Assembly (NCBI RefSeq): GCF_000559025.1
Contig: NZ_JAAN01000044.1
Location: forward strand, 1-40,533
Origin: Luteimonas huabeiensis HB2
GTDB lineage: Bacteria; Pseudomonadota; Gammaproteobacteria; Xanthomonadales; Xanthomonadaceae
DNA: 40,533 nucleotides
Direction: 5' to 3'
Part shown: in pieces, positions 17,026 to 27,965 of the stretch
Layout of the letters: each line of letters starts with the position of its first letter
Numbering within the stretch: position 1 is the first letter of the stretch
Notes under the pieces: model-generated
Database searches by the model: none
Seen by the model: the letters and a program-made list of their open reading frames with translations, nothing else
Told to the model about the DNA's origin: nothing
Program-made: the position numbers and the translations under genes

Positions 17026-17751
17026 TCAGCCGGGGCCGGCGCCCGCCACCAGTTCGTAGCGCCCGCCGAGGAACAGCTGCTCGACGAAAGTCACGCATTC
17101 CGCGCCGCGCCAGGTCTGGCGCTCGATGCGCAGGCAGGCACTGCCGACCGGCGCCTGCAGCGCCGCGGCCTGCGCCTCGTCGGCGGCCACCGCGCCGATG
17201 CGGTGGCGCGCGCGCGTCCACGGGACCGTGCGCAGCAGCCAGCTGCCCGGGGCGGTGGCGGAGAAGTCCATCGTCAGCGCGCCGGGCACCGCGTCCGGAT
17301 TGAGCAACCGCGTCTCCAGCGCGAACGGCCGGCCGTCGGCCAGGTGCACGCCGCGCAGTTCCAGCACCCGGCCCTGCGCGTCGGCCAGCGCCATCTCGTG
17401 CGGCGTGCGGCGCCGGGCCGCGCGCCGGCGCCGCGACAGCAGCCGGAAGCGGTAGGCGTGCCCGCGCTCGGCCACCTCCATGGGAATGTCCGGGATCTGC
17501 AGCGCCACCGATTCGAACCGCGGATCCGGCGCGCGCACGAAGCTGCCCGACCTGCGCCGGCGCACCACCAGGCCGGCCTGCGCCAGCGCGGTGAGCGCGC
17601 GGTTGACCGTCATCCGCGAGCAGCCGTATTCGGCCATCAGCTCGTGCTCGGGCGGGACCCGGTGTCCGGGCGGCCACTCGCCGCTGCGGATGCGCCGCTC
17701 GATGTCCTCCCGGATGCGCTGGTTGAGGGGAACGGCGACGGCGGTCTCCAT
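17026..17751 (-). CDS. hutC: Histidine utilization repressor HutC (GntR family)
   Basis: HutC represses histidine-degradation genes and is released by urocanate. The 241-residue protein has an N-terminal winged-helix domain ([26 protein letters not shown] near residue 10, [10 protein letters not shown] near 45) and a UTRA ligand-binding domain ending in [26 protein letters not shown]. The ATG at 17751 is chosen because GGAAAG precedes it. An upstream ATG at 17823 touches the operator and would add a non-conserved 24-residue extension. It is divergent from hutH, with the operator at 17828-17835 able to control both directions. Confidence 0.92.
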   Translation of the reverse strand: METAVAVPLNQRIREDIERRIRSGEWPPGHRVPPEHELMAEYGCSRMTVNRALTALAQAGLVVRRRRSGSFVRAPDPRFESVALQIPDIPMEVAERGHAYRFRLLSRRRRAARRRTPHEMALADAQGRVLELRGVHLADGRPFALETRLLNPDAVPGALTMDFSATAPGSWLLRTVPWTRARHRIGAVAADEAQAAALQAPVGSACLRIERQTWRGAECVTFVEQLFLGGRYELVAGAGPG

Positions 17752-17827
17752 GCGCGGGAGGCTTTCCGAAGGTGGGGACGAGCGCCGGCGCGGGGCGTCT
17801 GGACGGCGGCGAGGTCGCGCCATTATT

Positions 17828-17835
17828 GTATAGAC
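17828..17835. promoter_or_regulatory. HutC operator candidate GTATAGAC between hutC and hutH
   Basis: It matches the GTnTAnAC core of HutC-subfamily sites, within TGTATAGACAT. It overlaps a TACAAT-like -10 box for hutC (minus strand, 17830-17825). It is 27 bases upstream of the hutH start. Position between repressor gene and target genes supports autoregulation and repression of hutHU. Confidence 0.65.
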
Positions 17836-17861
17836 ATAAATCGCAGGCCAGGGAGATCGCC

Positions 17862-19397
17862 TTGAACGCACCGCTGCTGCTCCGCCCCGGCGCCGTGCCG
17901 CTGGCGCACTGGCGCGCCGTCCTCGGCGGCGCCTCCGTCGCGATCGATCCCGCCACCGCCGAGGCCGTGCGCCGCAGCGCGGAGACGGTGGAGGCGATCG
18001 TGTCCCGCGGCGCGCCGGTCTACGGCATCAACACCGGCTTCGGCAAGCTCGCCAGCGTGCGCATCGATGCCGCCGACCTGGCCGCGCTCCAGCGCAACAT
18101 CGTGCTCTCGCACGCCGCCGGCGTCGGCGAGCCGCTGCCGGCGCCGGAGGTGCGGCTGATGCTGGCGCTGAAGCTCGCCAGCCTCGCGCACGGCGCCTCG
18201 GGCGTGCGCCCGGAAACGCTCGCCCTGCTGGAAGCCATGCTGCAGCGCGACGTGCTGCCGCTGGTGCCGGCGCAGGGTTCGGTCGGCGCCTCCGGCGACC
18301 TCGCGCCGCTGGCGCACATGGCGGCGACCATGCTGGGCGTGGGCGAGGCCTTCCACGCCGGCGAGCGCATGCCCGCGGCCGACGCGCTGCGCCGCGCCGG
18401 GCTGGCGCCGGTGGAACTGGCCGCCAAGGAGGGCCTGGCCCTGCTCAACGGCACCCAGTTCTCCACCGCCTGCGCGCTGGCCGGGCTGTTCGCGATCGAG
18501 GACGTGTTCCGCGCCGCGCTGGTGGCCGGGGCGCTCTCCACCGAGGCCGCGCGCGGCGCCGACACCCCGTTCGACCCGCGCATCCACGCCCTGCGCCGCC
18601 ATCGCGGCCAGCAGGAAGTGGCCGCGGCGCTGCGCGCGCTGATGCACGGCTCGGCGATCCGCGCCTCGCACCTGGAACACGACGAGCGCGTGCAGGATCC
18701 GTACTGCCTGCGCTGCCAGCCGCAGGTCATGGGTGCGGCGCTCGACGTGATGCGGCAGGCCGCGCACACCCTGGCCGACGAGGCCAACGGCGTCTCCGAC
18801 AACCCGCTGGTGTTCGCCGATACCGGCGAGGCGCTGTCGGGCGGCAACTTCCATGCCGAGCCGGTGGCCTTCGCCGCCGACATGCTGGCGATGGCGGTCT
18901 GCGAGATCGGCTCCCTCTCCGAGCGCCGCACGGCCATGCTGGTGGACCCGGCGCTGTCCGGCCTGCCGGCGTTCCTGGTGCCGCGGCCGGGCCTCAACTC
19001 CGGCTTCATGATCCCGCAGGTGACCGCCGCGGCGCTGGTGTCGGAGAACAAGCAGCGCGCGTTCCCGGCGAGCGTGGACTCCATCCCCACCTCGGCCAAC
19101 CAGGAGGACCACGTGTCCATGGCCGCGCACGGCGCGCGCCGGCTGCGGCGCATGGCCGCCAACGCCGCCCACGTGGTCGGCATCGAACTGCTGGCCGCCG
19201 CGCAGGGCTGCGACTTCCATGCGCCGCTGCGCTCCAGCCAGGCGCTGGAGACCGTGCGCGCGCGCCTGCGCGACGCGGTGCCGGCGATGGACGAGGACCG
19301 CTACGTGCACCCCGACCTGCAGGCCGCCACCGCCCTGGTGACCGGCGGCGGCGCGGTGGCCGCCGCCGGCCTCGCGCTGCCCGGCCTCGACGACTGA
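17862..19397 (+). CDS. hutH: Histidine ammonia-lyase HutH
   Basis: HutH removes ammonia from histidine to give urocanate, the first step of histidine degradation. With the TTG at 17862 the protein has 511 residues, normal for the family. AGGGAG lies seven bases upstream, and the first residues [10 protein letters not shown] lead into the conserved domain. The self-forming MIO cofactor triad Ala143-Ser144-Gly145 is in [23 protein letters not shown] is at 54-61. Later blocks are [31 protein letters not shown] and SGGNFHAEP. It is followed by hutU after 21 bp. The upstream operator suggests induction by urocanate through HutC. Confidence 0.95.
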   Translation: MNAPLLLRPGAVPLAHWRAVLGGASVAIDPATAEAVRRSAETVEAIVSRGAPVYGINTGFGKLASVRIDAADLAALQRNIVLSHAAGVGEPLPAPEVRLMLALKLASLAHGASGVRPETLALLEAMLQRDVLPLVPAQGSVGASGDLAPLAHMAATMLGVGEAFHAGERMPAADALRRAGLAPVELAAKEGLALLNGTQFSTACALAGLFAIEDVFRAALVAGALSTEAARGADTPFDPRIHALRRHRGQQEVAAALRALMHGSAIRASHLEHDERVQDPYCLRCQPQVMGAALDVMRQAAHTLADEANGVSDNPLVFADTGEALSGGNFHAEPVAFAADMLAMAVCEIGSLSERRTAMLVDPALSGLPAFLVPRPGLNSGFMIPQVTAAALVSENKQRAFPASVDSIPTSANQEDHVSMAAHGARRLRRMAANAAHVVGIELLAAAQGCDFHAPLRSSQALETVRARLRDAVPAMDEDRYVHPDLQAATALVTGGGAVAAAGLALPGLDD

Positions 19398-19418
19398 CCC
19401 CGCGCCCCGGAGGCCCCG

Positions 19419-21080
<1,662 letters not shown>

Positions 21081-21218
21081 TTCCGGGAACTGGCCGCCGC
21101 AGGCTGCTCGATCGAACGGCGAGGCCATTGGGGCGGTGGCTGGCCGGGGACTATTCGCCCATGCGGCATTACGTCGCCCTGGCCTGGCGGAACGGTCAGG
21201 ATTGACCGGAATCGCCGT

Positions 21219-21395
21219 TCACCGCGCCAGCTTCAGGTGCCCGTACTTGCTGCTGCCGGTACGCAACTTGCGCTCGAGCCCGTCGATGGGCTGACCGGTC
21301 TCGATGGCGGTGGAGCTGGCCACGGACCGGACGATGGCGTCCTTGAGGCGCTGGCCCGATGGGCGCTCGCCGACTGGGCGGCTGGGCGTTTTCAT
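21219..21395 (-). CDS. Small basic protein of 58 residues, unrecognised
   Basis: The ATG at 21395 (MKTPSRPVGERPSG) opens a 58-residue basic protein with a central LKDAIVRSVASSTAIETG helix and a Lys/Arg-rich tail. A TAGAAT box and GAGG lie 10 to 20 bases upstream. An ATG further upstream would add a low-complexity arginine-rich stretch and is less likely. No family is recognised. It shares strand with the PHP hydrolase gene but lies 171 bp beyond its end. It may be a real small protein or chance coding. Confidence 0.45.
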   Translation of the reverse strand: MKTPSRPVGERPSGQRLKDAIVRSVASSTAIETGQPIDGLERKLRTGSSKYGHLKLAR

Positions 21396-21566
21396 GGCGG
21401 ATATTCTACCTCGGATCGCCCCAGGACCAGCCTCCGACCCGCGTGCGCACCGCATGACGTGCGATGGGCGGGAAAGCGCCCGCCTCCGGTCCCGGCGGGT
21501 TCCGGCCGATCCGGAGGGTCGCATGGAGTCGCCCCCGCGGACGCCGAGCGCCGCGCGCCCGTGCCG

Positions 21567-22958
21567 CTACGGCGCACCGGCCTCGACGAACACCGGATTG
21601 GAATAGAACCACAGGTCCTGCCAGGGATCCTCGCCGGGCGCGTCGGGCAGCGGCTCGGCTTCGGTCGTGCTGCTGCCGCGGGCGCGGACGTAGCCGCCGC
21701 GGGCGGGCGCGGGCAGGTCCAGGGAGACCGACCACCAGTCGCCGTCGCGATGCATGCGTTCGCGGTCGAAGCGATGCACGCGCGTGCGCACGCCGCCGTC
21801 GGCGGCCGGCTCGCCGACGATCAACGCCATCTGTTCCAGCCGCGGGCGCTGGCCGTGCGCGTTCGGCGAGGCGGGCTGGCGCACGCGCAGCTCGACGCGC
21901 AACGGCTCGCCCGGACGCGCGGCCAGCCGGCCGCCCATCGCGGCGGCCCGCGATGCGTCGCCCTCTGCGCGCACGGTGAGCTCCAGGGCGTCGATCAGGT
22001 CGCCGGTGACCGCGAACATGCGCCCTGCGCGCAGGCCGTCGAAGATGTCGCCGGCCTCCGGGCGCGCCCAGACCCAGGTCTTGCTGTACTCGCCGGGATC
22101 GAAGTCGCGGCCGCCGTCGCGCAGGTTCTGGTGCGAGTCGGAGCTGGCGGTGATCCAGAAGCGCCGGCCCTCGGCCAGCATCGCGTCCCACGCGCCGCCG
22201 ACGATGGCGGTCATCTGGTCGAAGCCGCCGAAGGTCGGGGCGGCGGCGTTGCGGTACAGGCCGCGCTCGCTGCGCGTGGCCTGGTGGCCGGGGGCGCCTT
22301 CCATGCCGATCGCCACCGCGGGCGCGGCGTCGTGCCAGGCGCGCAGCTCGCGCGGCTCGACCTCGCCCCAGGCGCCCACGCCGGTGGCGGTGCGCGAGGG
22401 GTGGTTGACGATGAGCAGCGGCGGCGCGGGCAGCGCGCGCATGTACGCCAGCGCGTCGAGCATCAGCGATTCGTCGTCGCGCGTGCCGTCCTGCAGCGGT
22501 TCCCTGCGGCTGTAGCGGCGCTCGATCTCCACCAGCTGGTCGCGCTCGTCCGGCCCCGGCGCGACGATCAGCGAGGCGTGCTCGGCGGCCGGCACGTCGA
22601 ACTCCATGCCGTTGAACTGGATCAGCGCCGGCACCGCCCGCCTGGCCTGCTGCAGCGCCGGCCAGGCGTGGTCGCGGGTGACCGCCGAATGGCCCGGCCC
22701 GCCGTGATCGGTGTGCACCATCCAGCGCAGGCCGTAGGCCAGCGCCTGCCGGGCGTTGCGGGTGCGGGTGTAGGGCGAATCGCCGCCCGGGACCGGGCGC
22801 GGCGGCGAGACCGCGCGGTCCCAGCCCACGCTCCACTCGCTGTGGACGTGGTGATCGCCGGCCAGCCACGCGCGGCCGGCGTCGGGATCGGCGGCATGGG
22901 CGCAACCGCCGCAGGCGAGGACGAGCGCGAGCAGCGCCCGGGATACGGGTCGAGACAT
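21567..22958 (-). CDS. Secreted PHP-domain metallohydrolase (CehA/McbA family)
   Basis: This 463-residue protein has a signal peptide ending around residues 18-22 (CGGCAHA); the cysteine could also act as a lipobox. The PHP metal-binding motifs are visible: GDHHVHSEWSVGWD near residue 34, HTDHGG near 82, NHPSR in the middle and SSDSHQN before the C-terminal third. PHP enzymes of the CehA/McbA group hydrolyse phosphoesters or carbamates with bound metal ions. The substrate here is unknown. It lies 64 bp after the STN TonB receptor on the same strand, so it probably processes the receptor ligand in the periplasm or at the surface. Confidence 0.85.
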   Translation of the reverse strand: MSRPVSRALLALVLACGGCAHAADPDAGRAWLAGDHHVHSEWSVGWDRAVSPPRPVPGGDSPYTRTRNARQALAYGLRWMVHTDHGGPGHSAVTRDHAWPALQQARRAVPALIQFNGMEFDVPAAEHASLIVAPGPDERDQLVEIERRYSRREPLQDGTRDDESLMLDALAYMRALPAPPLLIVNHPSRTATGVGAWGEVEPRELRAWHDAAPAVAIGMEGAPGHQATRSERGLYRNAAAPTFGGFDQMTAIVGGAWDAMLAEGRRFWITASSDSHQNLRDGGRDFDPGEYSKTWVWARPEAGDIFDGLRAGRMFAVTGDLIDALELTVRAEGDASRAAAMGGRLAARPGEPLRVELRVRQPASPNAHGQRPRLEQMALIVGEPAADGGVRTRVHRFDRERMHRDGDWWSVSLDLPAPARGGYVRARGSSTTEAEPLPDAPGEDPWQDLWFYSNPVFVEAGAP

Positions 22959-23022
22959 GGGGAGACTCCTGGTTGCGTGCGTCGCCGCAGGCGACGCGCC
23001 TGCGGCGACGCGGTCGGGGCGC

Positions 23023-26000
23023 TCAGAAATCGGCGCGCAGGCCGAGGCTGATGCGCTTGCCCGACAGTTCGTACATCGTCGGGAACGACGGGTCCATGGT
23101 GTAGCCGGTGGTGGCCTCGTCGGTGAGGTTGATGCCCTTCAGGCTGATCTTCACCCGGTCGCTGATGCGGTAGCCGATCGAGGCGTCGAGCTGGCCGTAG
23201 GCGTCGCGCCAGATCGGGTACATGTTGTAGCCGATGCTCTCGACGTACTCGTCCTTGTGGTTGTAGGACAGGCGGGCGTCGAAGCGGTCGTTCTCGTAGT
23301 ACAGGGTGAGGTTGTAGGTCTTCTCCGACAGCCCCGGCATCGGCGTGGCGATGCCGAGGTCGGACTCGCCGGCCAGCGAGCTGTCGAGCATCGTGTAGTT
23401 GGCGTTGATGCCGAAGCCTTCCAGCGCGGGATGCAGCATCGAGAACGGCAATTGCGCGATCAGCTCGACGCCGTCCACCTCGTAGCTGCCGTCGGCGTTG
23501 ACCGGCTGGTAGACGTCGAAATCGTAGATGCCGTTGAGGGTGCCGTTGGCGTTGTAGACCGGCACGTCCTCGACCACGCCGGTCAGCGCGTTGACGACCA
23601 CGCCCTCGATGGTCTTGCGGAAGTAGGACGCCGCCAGCAGGCCGCCGTTGTCGAGATACTTCTCCAGGCCGATCTCCCACTGCCGGGCGCGGGTCGGCTG
23701 CAGGTCCGGGTTGCCGTCGGTGAAGCGGAACGAGCTCCAGCTCGCGGTGCGCTTGTAGGCGATGTCGGTCAGCGCCGGGCGCATCAGCGTCTCGGAGGCG
23801 GCGGCGCGCAGCAGCAGGCCGTCGGCCAGCTCCGCGGTGGCGTTGAAGCTGGGCAGCAGGTCGGTGTAGCCGCCGTCGCGCGAGACCGGCGCGTCGGTGT
23901 AGCCGGTGCTGCCGTCGTCGTGCTGCACCGGGTGGTAGCCGGAGGAGGTCACCGCGGTATCGACCCAGCGCGCGCCGGCATTGGCCGAGACCGGCACCCG
24001 GCCCAGGTCGAAGGCCAGCTCGGCCATCGCGTAGACGCTGGTCACGTCCTCGTCGACGCGGTAGTACTGGCCGTCCTCGAACGGGGTGACGAAGCCGGGG
24101 TAGCGGAACGCGCCGCGCGCGTATTCGTTCGAGACCTGGCGCCAGGCAAGGTCCTTGGTGCGGTACTCACCGCCGGGCACGATGTCGCCGATCCACTCCA
24201 GCGGGCTGTCGGCCAGGGTGCGGGTGTTGGCCCAGGAGCTGTCGCCGGCGCCGGGCCCGGCGATCTTGGCCTCGCCGTATTCGCGCTCCTTCGACTTGTC
24301 GGTGCGGCGCGCGCCGAAGCGCACGGTGTGCAGCGCGGGCAGGAAGGCGAGGTCCATGGCTCGCGAGAAGTTCGCCTGGGCGGCGTACTTGTCGTCGCTG
24401 ACCCGCTCCAGGGTGGTCTCGTAGGCCTCGAACAGGTAGCGCTCCGGCGCGTCGTACATGTCGATCGTGTCCGGGTTGTCGCTGGGAATCGTCTCGCCGC
24501 TGCGGCCGGTCCAGCGGGTGCGCGAGGGCGCGTAGGCGACGTGCTTGAGGTTGGCGTAGTCGAGCGTCTTCTCCGCGCCCGAGTAGCCGGCCATCGCGTC
24601 GATCCGCCACAGATCGCCGCGCCAGTCCATCGCCACGCTGTACTGGCGGTAGTCGGTCTCGGAAATGCGTTCCTTGCTCAGGAACTCGTGCTGGGTCGCG
24701 GTGTAGGAGACGTCGCGCAGCACCACGATGCCGTGCCGGGCCAGCGTCTCGGCGTCGTAGTCGTGGATGGTCTCCAGCGTGCTGCGGCTGGAGGCGGAGT
24801 AGGCCGCGGCGTCGTACTCGTCCTCGGTGGTGTCGTAGCCGCCGAGCATGGCGTCGAAGGTCAGGCTGAAGTTCGCGCTCGGCCGGTACTGCAGCGAGGC
24901 GGTGGCGCCCCACTTCTCCTGCTCGTTGAGATAGACGCGGTCGCCGACCTTGTCCTGGAACACGATCAGGTTGCTCTCGTCGGTGTCGGTGCGGTCGTCG
25001 ATGACCACGCCGGCGTCGCGCTCCAGCACCGCCTCGGCCTGCTCGCCGCGCACGCCGGAGGCGCCCAGGAAGCGCGACATCGGGCGGAAGTTGATGCCGG
25101 AGGTGGAATCCGTGCGGTTGGTGCGCTCGGCGTGCGAGAACGAGGCCAGCGCGCCCCAGTCGCCCCAGGTGTCGCTGGCCAGGAAGGAGAACTTCGGATC
25201 GTTCTCGCCGGAGATGGAGTTGCGCGCGCCTTCGACGGAGGCGACCAGCTTGCGCCCCGCGTAGTCGAACGGCCGCGCGGTCGAGATCTGCACCGAGCCC
25301 GCGATGCCGCCTTCCTCGTCGGCGGCGGTCGGCGACTTCTGCACGGTCACCTGCTGGATGATCTCGGAGGCGAAGATGTCGAACTCGACGTCGCGGCCGC
25401 CGCTGCCCGAGGCGGTGGCCAGGTCGTTGATCGCCACGTGGGTGTAGTCCGAGGGCAGGCCGCGGATGTTGACGCGGCTGCCCAGGCCCTTGTTGCGCTC
25501 GATGGTCACGCCCGGCATGCGCTGCAGCGCCTCGGCCAGGTTCTGCTCCGGGAAGTCGGCGACGTCGGTGGCGACGATCGAATCGGAGAACGCCAGGTTG
25601 GCGCGCTTGATGTCCACCGCGCGCTCCAGGCTGCGGCTGTAGCTGCCGACCACTTCGACCTTCTCCAGTTGCAGCGGCGCCTGCGCGCCGAGGGCCGCGC
25701 CCGTGGTGGCCGGCGATGCGCTCGGCGCCGTCGCCGGTCCGGCCGCCGCCGGCGGCGCGGCGGCGCCGTCATCGGGCTCGATGGTCACGGTGCTGGCGTT
25801 GAGCCGACGATGGCGCAGGCCGGTGCCGGCGAGCATCCGCGTCAATCCTTCCTCGATCGGCAGGCCGGCATCGACGGCGTGCGTGCGCGGATTGCCCGCG
25901 GCCTCGGCGTTGTAGACGAACTGCAGGCCGGTCCGGCGCGACAGCGCGTCGAGCGCGCGATCCAGCGGCTGCGCCGGAATGGCGGGGGTGGCGGTCGCGC

Positions 26001-26073
26001 CCGCGTCCTGGGCGAGGACGGGCGCGGCCGTCTGCAGGGCGAGGGCGATCGAAAGAACGAGAAGTCGGCGCAT
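23023..26073 (-). CDS. TonB-dependent receptor with STN signalling domain (TonB-Xanth-Caul type)
   Basis: This 1016-residue receptor has a signal peptide (residues 1-22, ending VLAQ) and an STN domain at about 30-100 (AQPLDRALDALSRRTGLQFVY, LTRMLAGTGLRHR). An Ala/Pro linker follows, then a plug with FPEQNLAEALQRMPGV and SRVNIRGLPSDY, and a long beta-barrel ending in LGLRADF. The STN domain contacts FecR in the periplasm, and the gene follows an ECF sigma factor and fecR, so it both transports and signals its ligand. Receptors of this subgroup often import carbohydrates or other organic molecules and not siderophores. The ligand is not known. The adjacent PHP hydrolase suggests a phosphorylated or ester compound. 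Confidence 0.94.
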   Translation of the reverse strand: MRRLLVLSIALALQTAAPVLAQDAGATATPAIPAQPLDRALDALSRRTGLQFVYNAEAAGNPRTHAVDAGLPIEEGLTRMLAGTGLRHRRLNASTVTIEPDDGAAAPPAAAGPATAPSASPATTGAALGAQAPLQLEKVEVVGSYSRSLERAVDIKRANLAFSDSIVATDVADFPEQNLAEALQRMPGVTIERNKGLGSRVNIRGLPSDYTHVAINDLATASGSGGRDVEFDIFASEIIQQVTVQKSPTAADEEGGIAGSVQISTARPFDYAGRKLVASVEGARNSISGENDPKFSFLASDTWGDWGALASFSHAERTNRTDSTSGINFRPMSRFLGASGVRGEQAEAVLERDAGVVIDDRTDTDESNLIVFQDKVGDRVYLNEQEKWGATASLQYRPSANFSLTFDAMLGGYDTTEDEYDAAAYSASSRSTLETIHDYDAETLARHGIVVLRDVSYTATQHEFLSKERISETDYRQYSVAMDWRGDLWRIDAMAGYSGAEKTLDYANLKHVAYAPSRTRWTGRSGETIPSDNPDTIDMYDAPERYLFEAYETTLERVSDDKYAAQANFSRAMDLAFLPALHTVRFGARRTDKSKEREYGEAKIAGPGAGDSSWANTRTLADSPLEWIGDIVPGGEYRTKDLAWRQVSNEYARGAFRYPGFVTPFEDGQYYRVDEDVTSVYAMAELAFDLGRVPVSANAGARWVDTAVTSSGYHPVQHDDGSTGYTDAPVSRDGGYTDLLPSFNATAELADGLLLRAAASETLMRPALTDIAYKRTASWSSFRFTDGNPDLQPTRARQWEIGLEKYLDNGGLLAASYFRKTIEGVVVNALTGVVEDVPVYNANGTLNGIYDFDVYQPVNADGSYEVDGVELIAQLPFSMLHPALEGFGINANYTMLDSSLAGESDLGIATPMPGLSEKTYNLTLYYENDRFDARLSYNHKDEYVESIGYNMYPIWRDAYGQLDASIGYRISDRVKISLKGINLTDEATTGYTMDPSFPTMYELSGKRISLGLRADF

Positions 26074-26200
26074 CGTGGGGTCCGGTGAGGGTTGGCGGGG
26101 CGCGTGCGGCAGCGCGCGCGTACCGGACCTACGAGTGCGCGGGGCGGAAGTCGGGCACCGTTTTTCGATGAATTTTTTTTGACACCGGCGGCGCCCGCGC
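26074..26200 (-). promoter_or_regulatory. AT-rich leader between fecR and the STN receptor gene, possible ECF promoter
   Basis: The 127-bp spacer contains an eight-base A tract on the minus strand (26180-26173) and a GAAAAACGG segment, followed by a GC-rich stretch and CACTCGTAGGT. The base composition is sharply different from the surrounding DNA. It is a likely site for the sigma factor encoded upstream, but exact -35 and -10 boxes cannot be assigned from one copy. Confidence 0.35.
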
Positions 26201-27202
26201 TCAGTGTCGGGCGGCCACGCGGACGAGATCGCCTTCGACAGTGGTGGCCAGCCCGGGCTGCCCGTCCAGGAACGCGCGCAGCGACGCCACGTCGCCGCCG
26301 CGCAGGCTGCCGGTCAGGCGCAATCTTCCCGCCGCCGCGTCTTCCACCTGGATGCGCACGCGATTGAGCCGGTTGAACTGGTCGGCCACCTCCTGCAGCG
26401 GCTCGTCGCGGAACACGATCCGGCCGTGCCACCACGCCGTCATCGCGGCGACATCCTCGCGGCTCACGCTGACGGCGCGGTCGCGATGGGCGATGCGCGC
26501 GCGCTGCCCCGCGCCCAGGTCGGCCAGCAGCCGGCCGTCGGCGACCACGTGCACGCGCCCCTCGACCACGTCCACGCGCGCCTGCTCGCGCCGCAGCGAG
26601 ACGTCGAAGGTGGTGCCGATGTCGCGGATGCGCAGGCCGGCGGCCTCCACCGCGAACGGGCGGCGTTCGGCCGCGACCACGAAGCTCGCCTGCCCGCGGG
26701 TCAGTTCCACCCGGCGGGCGAAGGCGTTGAAGCGCGCGGCCAGCGCGCTCTGCGCATTGAGATGGACGAGCGTGCCGTCGGGCAGTTCGATCCGGCGCGG
26801 CGCGCCGTGCGCGGTGGCGTATTCGATGGTGCGCGGCCAGCCCAGGTGCGCCGCGATGCCCAGCCCCAGCACCAGGACCGCGGCCGCCGCGAACCGGGCG
26901 CCGCGCAGGCGCGACCGCGGTGCGGGCGCGGCGACCGCCCTGCGCGCGGGCAGCGGCAGCGCGACCACGTTGCCGCGCGGCGGCGCGTCGCCGGTCTCGG
27001 CCGGCATCGCGCGGATCGCCTCGCCCAGCTCGCCGGCGATGCGCGCGATCGCCAGGTACTCGCGCAGATGCCCGGGCGAGGCGGTGAGCCAGGCCATGAA
27101 GCGATCCCGTTCTGCCGCGTCCAGGGCGCCCTCGCGCTGCCGCGCGTGCCACTGCGCCGCCGCCAGGGTGGCGTCCGCCTCCATGCGATCGGGCCGCGTC
27201 AT
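26201..27202 (-). CDS. FecR-family anti-sigma factor
   Basis: This 333-residue membrane protein holds the ECF sigma factor inactive until the receptor reports ligand binding. The N-terminal cytoplasmic part has the DUF4880-like block DRFMAWLTASPGHLREYLAI. A single membrane helix lies at about 100-122 (FAAAAVLVLGLGIAAHLGW). The periplasmic FecR domain has RRIELPDGTLVHLNAQSAL and IRDIGTTFDV. The C-terminal part, VADQFNRLNRVRIQVED, resembles the STN-like domain. The ATG at 27202 overlaps the sigma-factor stop by four bases. Confidence 0.93.
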   Translation of the reverse strand: MTRPDRMEADATLAAAQWHARQREGALDAAERDRFMAWLTASPGHLREYLAIARIAGELGEAIRAMPAETGDAPPRGNVVALPLPARRAVAAPAPRSRLRGARFAAAAVLVLGLGIAAHLGWPRTIEYATAHGAPRRIELPDGTLVHLNAQSALAARFNAFARRVELTRGQASFVVAAERRPFAVEAAGLRIRDIGTTFDVSLRREQARVDVVEGRVHVVADGRLLADLGAGQRARIAHRDRAVSVSREDVAAMTAWWHGRIVFRDEPLQEVADQFNRLNRVRIQVEDAAAGRLRLTGSLRGGDVASLRAFLDGQPGLATTVEGDLVRVAARH

Positions 27203-27723
27203 TCCGCCTCCGCATCGTCTCGCTGCGCCTGCCGGCACAGGAACAGGCCGCGGACCACGTGCTTCTTGACCATGTGCGGCGACACGCCGAGGCGCTCGGC
27301 GATCTGCCGGTAGCTCAGCCCGTCGCGATGCTGCATCACCAGCACCGCGCGCGTGCGCTCGGGCAGCGTGGCCAGCACCGCCTGCAGCCGCCGGCGCCGC
27401 TGCGCACGCTCGGCCGCGCGCTCGGCGCCGTCCTCCTCGGCCAGTTGCGCGGCGACGTGCTCCAGCTCCTCGATCGGCACCGGCATCCGGCGCCGGCGCG
27501 CGGCCTGCTCGCGCGCCAGGTTCGTCGCCACGGTGAAGAGATAGGCCTCGGGATTGGCGATCGCCTCGCCCCGCGCCTGGTGGGCGCGCAACAGGCGCAG
27601 GTAGGTCTCCTGCACGAGATCGTCGGCCTCGTCGTGCGCGCCGCGGCGGGCGAAGAACCCGCGCAGCACCGGCCGGTGTTCCGCGAACATGCGCGCAAAG
27701 CGCCGTTTTGCCTGCTCGGCCAA
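27199..27723 (-). CDS. ECF RNA polymerase sigma factor (FecI-like)
   Basis: This protein directs RNA polymerase to the receptor operon when released by FecR. Region 2 contains RFARMFAEHRPVLRGFFARRGAHDEADDLVQETYLRLL and region 4 contains LPERTRAVLVMQHRDGLSYRQIAERLGVSPHMVKKH; these are the standard ECF blocks. The start is uncertain. The TTG at 27723 gives 174 residues. An ATG at 27792 would add 23 residues but overlaps a perfect dyad that looks like a regulatory site. An ATG at 27690 would cut into region 2. The TTG is preferred. It is the first gene of the signalling cluster. Confidence 0.9.
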   Translation of the reverse strand: MAEQAKRRFARMFAEHRPVLRGFFARRGAHDEADDLVQETYLRLLRAHQARGEAIANPEAYLFTVATNLAREQAARRRRMPVPIEELEHVAAQLAEEDGAERAAERAQRRRRLQAVLATLPERTRAVLVMQHRDGLSYRQIAERLGVSPHMVKKHVVRGLFLCRQAQRDDAEAE

Positions 27724-27773
27724 TGCGTCGGTCCGCCCCTGGAGTGCGCGGCACCTTAGGCGCCGATCATGAC

Positions 27774-27790
27774 GAAGCGGTGACCGCTTC
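27774..27790. promoter_or_regulatory. Perfect 17-bp dyad GAAGCGGTGACCGCTTC upstream of the sigma-factor gene
   Basis: Two 8-bp arms flank a central G. It lies about 50 bp upstream of the preferred sigma-factor start and about 175 bp upstream of the divergent gene at 27966. It is a candidate operator for this intergenic region. No known regulator is recognised. Confidence 0.4.
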
Positions 27791-27965
27791 ATGCGCGCTG
27801 GCGCCCAAGGGCCAGAGATGCTCGATCCGGAAGGCCGCAGGCGATGGCGGGTGGCGGAGCTGCCGGGGTCGCGAACCGCACCTCGTCGCCGGTATTCTGC
27901 GACTCCTGGGCGTTCCGACCTGTCCGACACGACGCGGCGCAGGCGCCGTCCGGCAAGAGACGAGG

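Noticed and set aside
21081..21205. Short plus-strand coding tail after hutU
   Set aside because: Only a fragment ending in MRHYVALAWRNGQD can be read, without a start signal or conserved content.
22957..26088. Plus-strand reading frame of about 1040 codons opposite the second receptor
   Set aside because: It mirrors the receptor gene in antisense, with compositional bias only and no recognisable domain.
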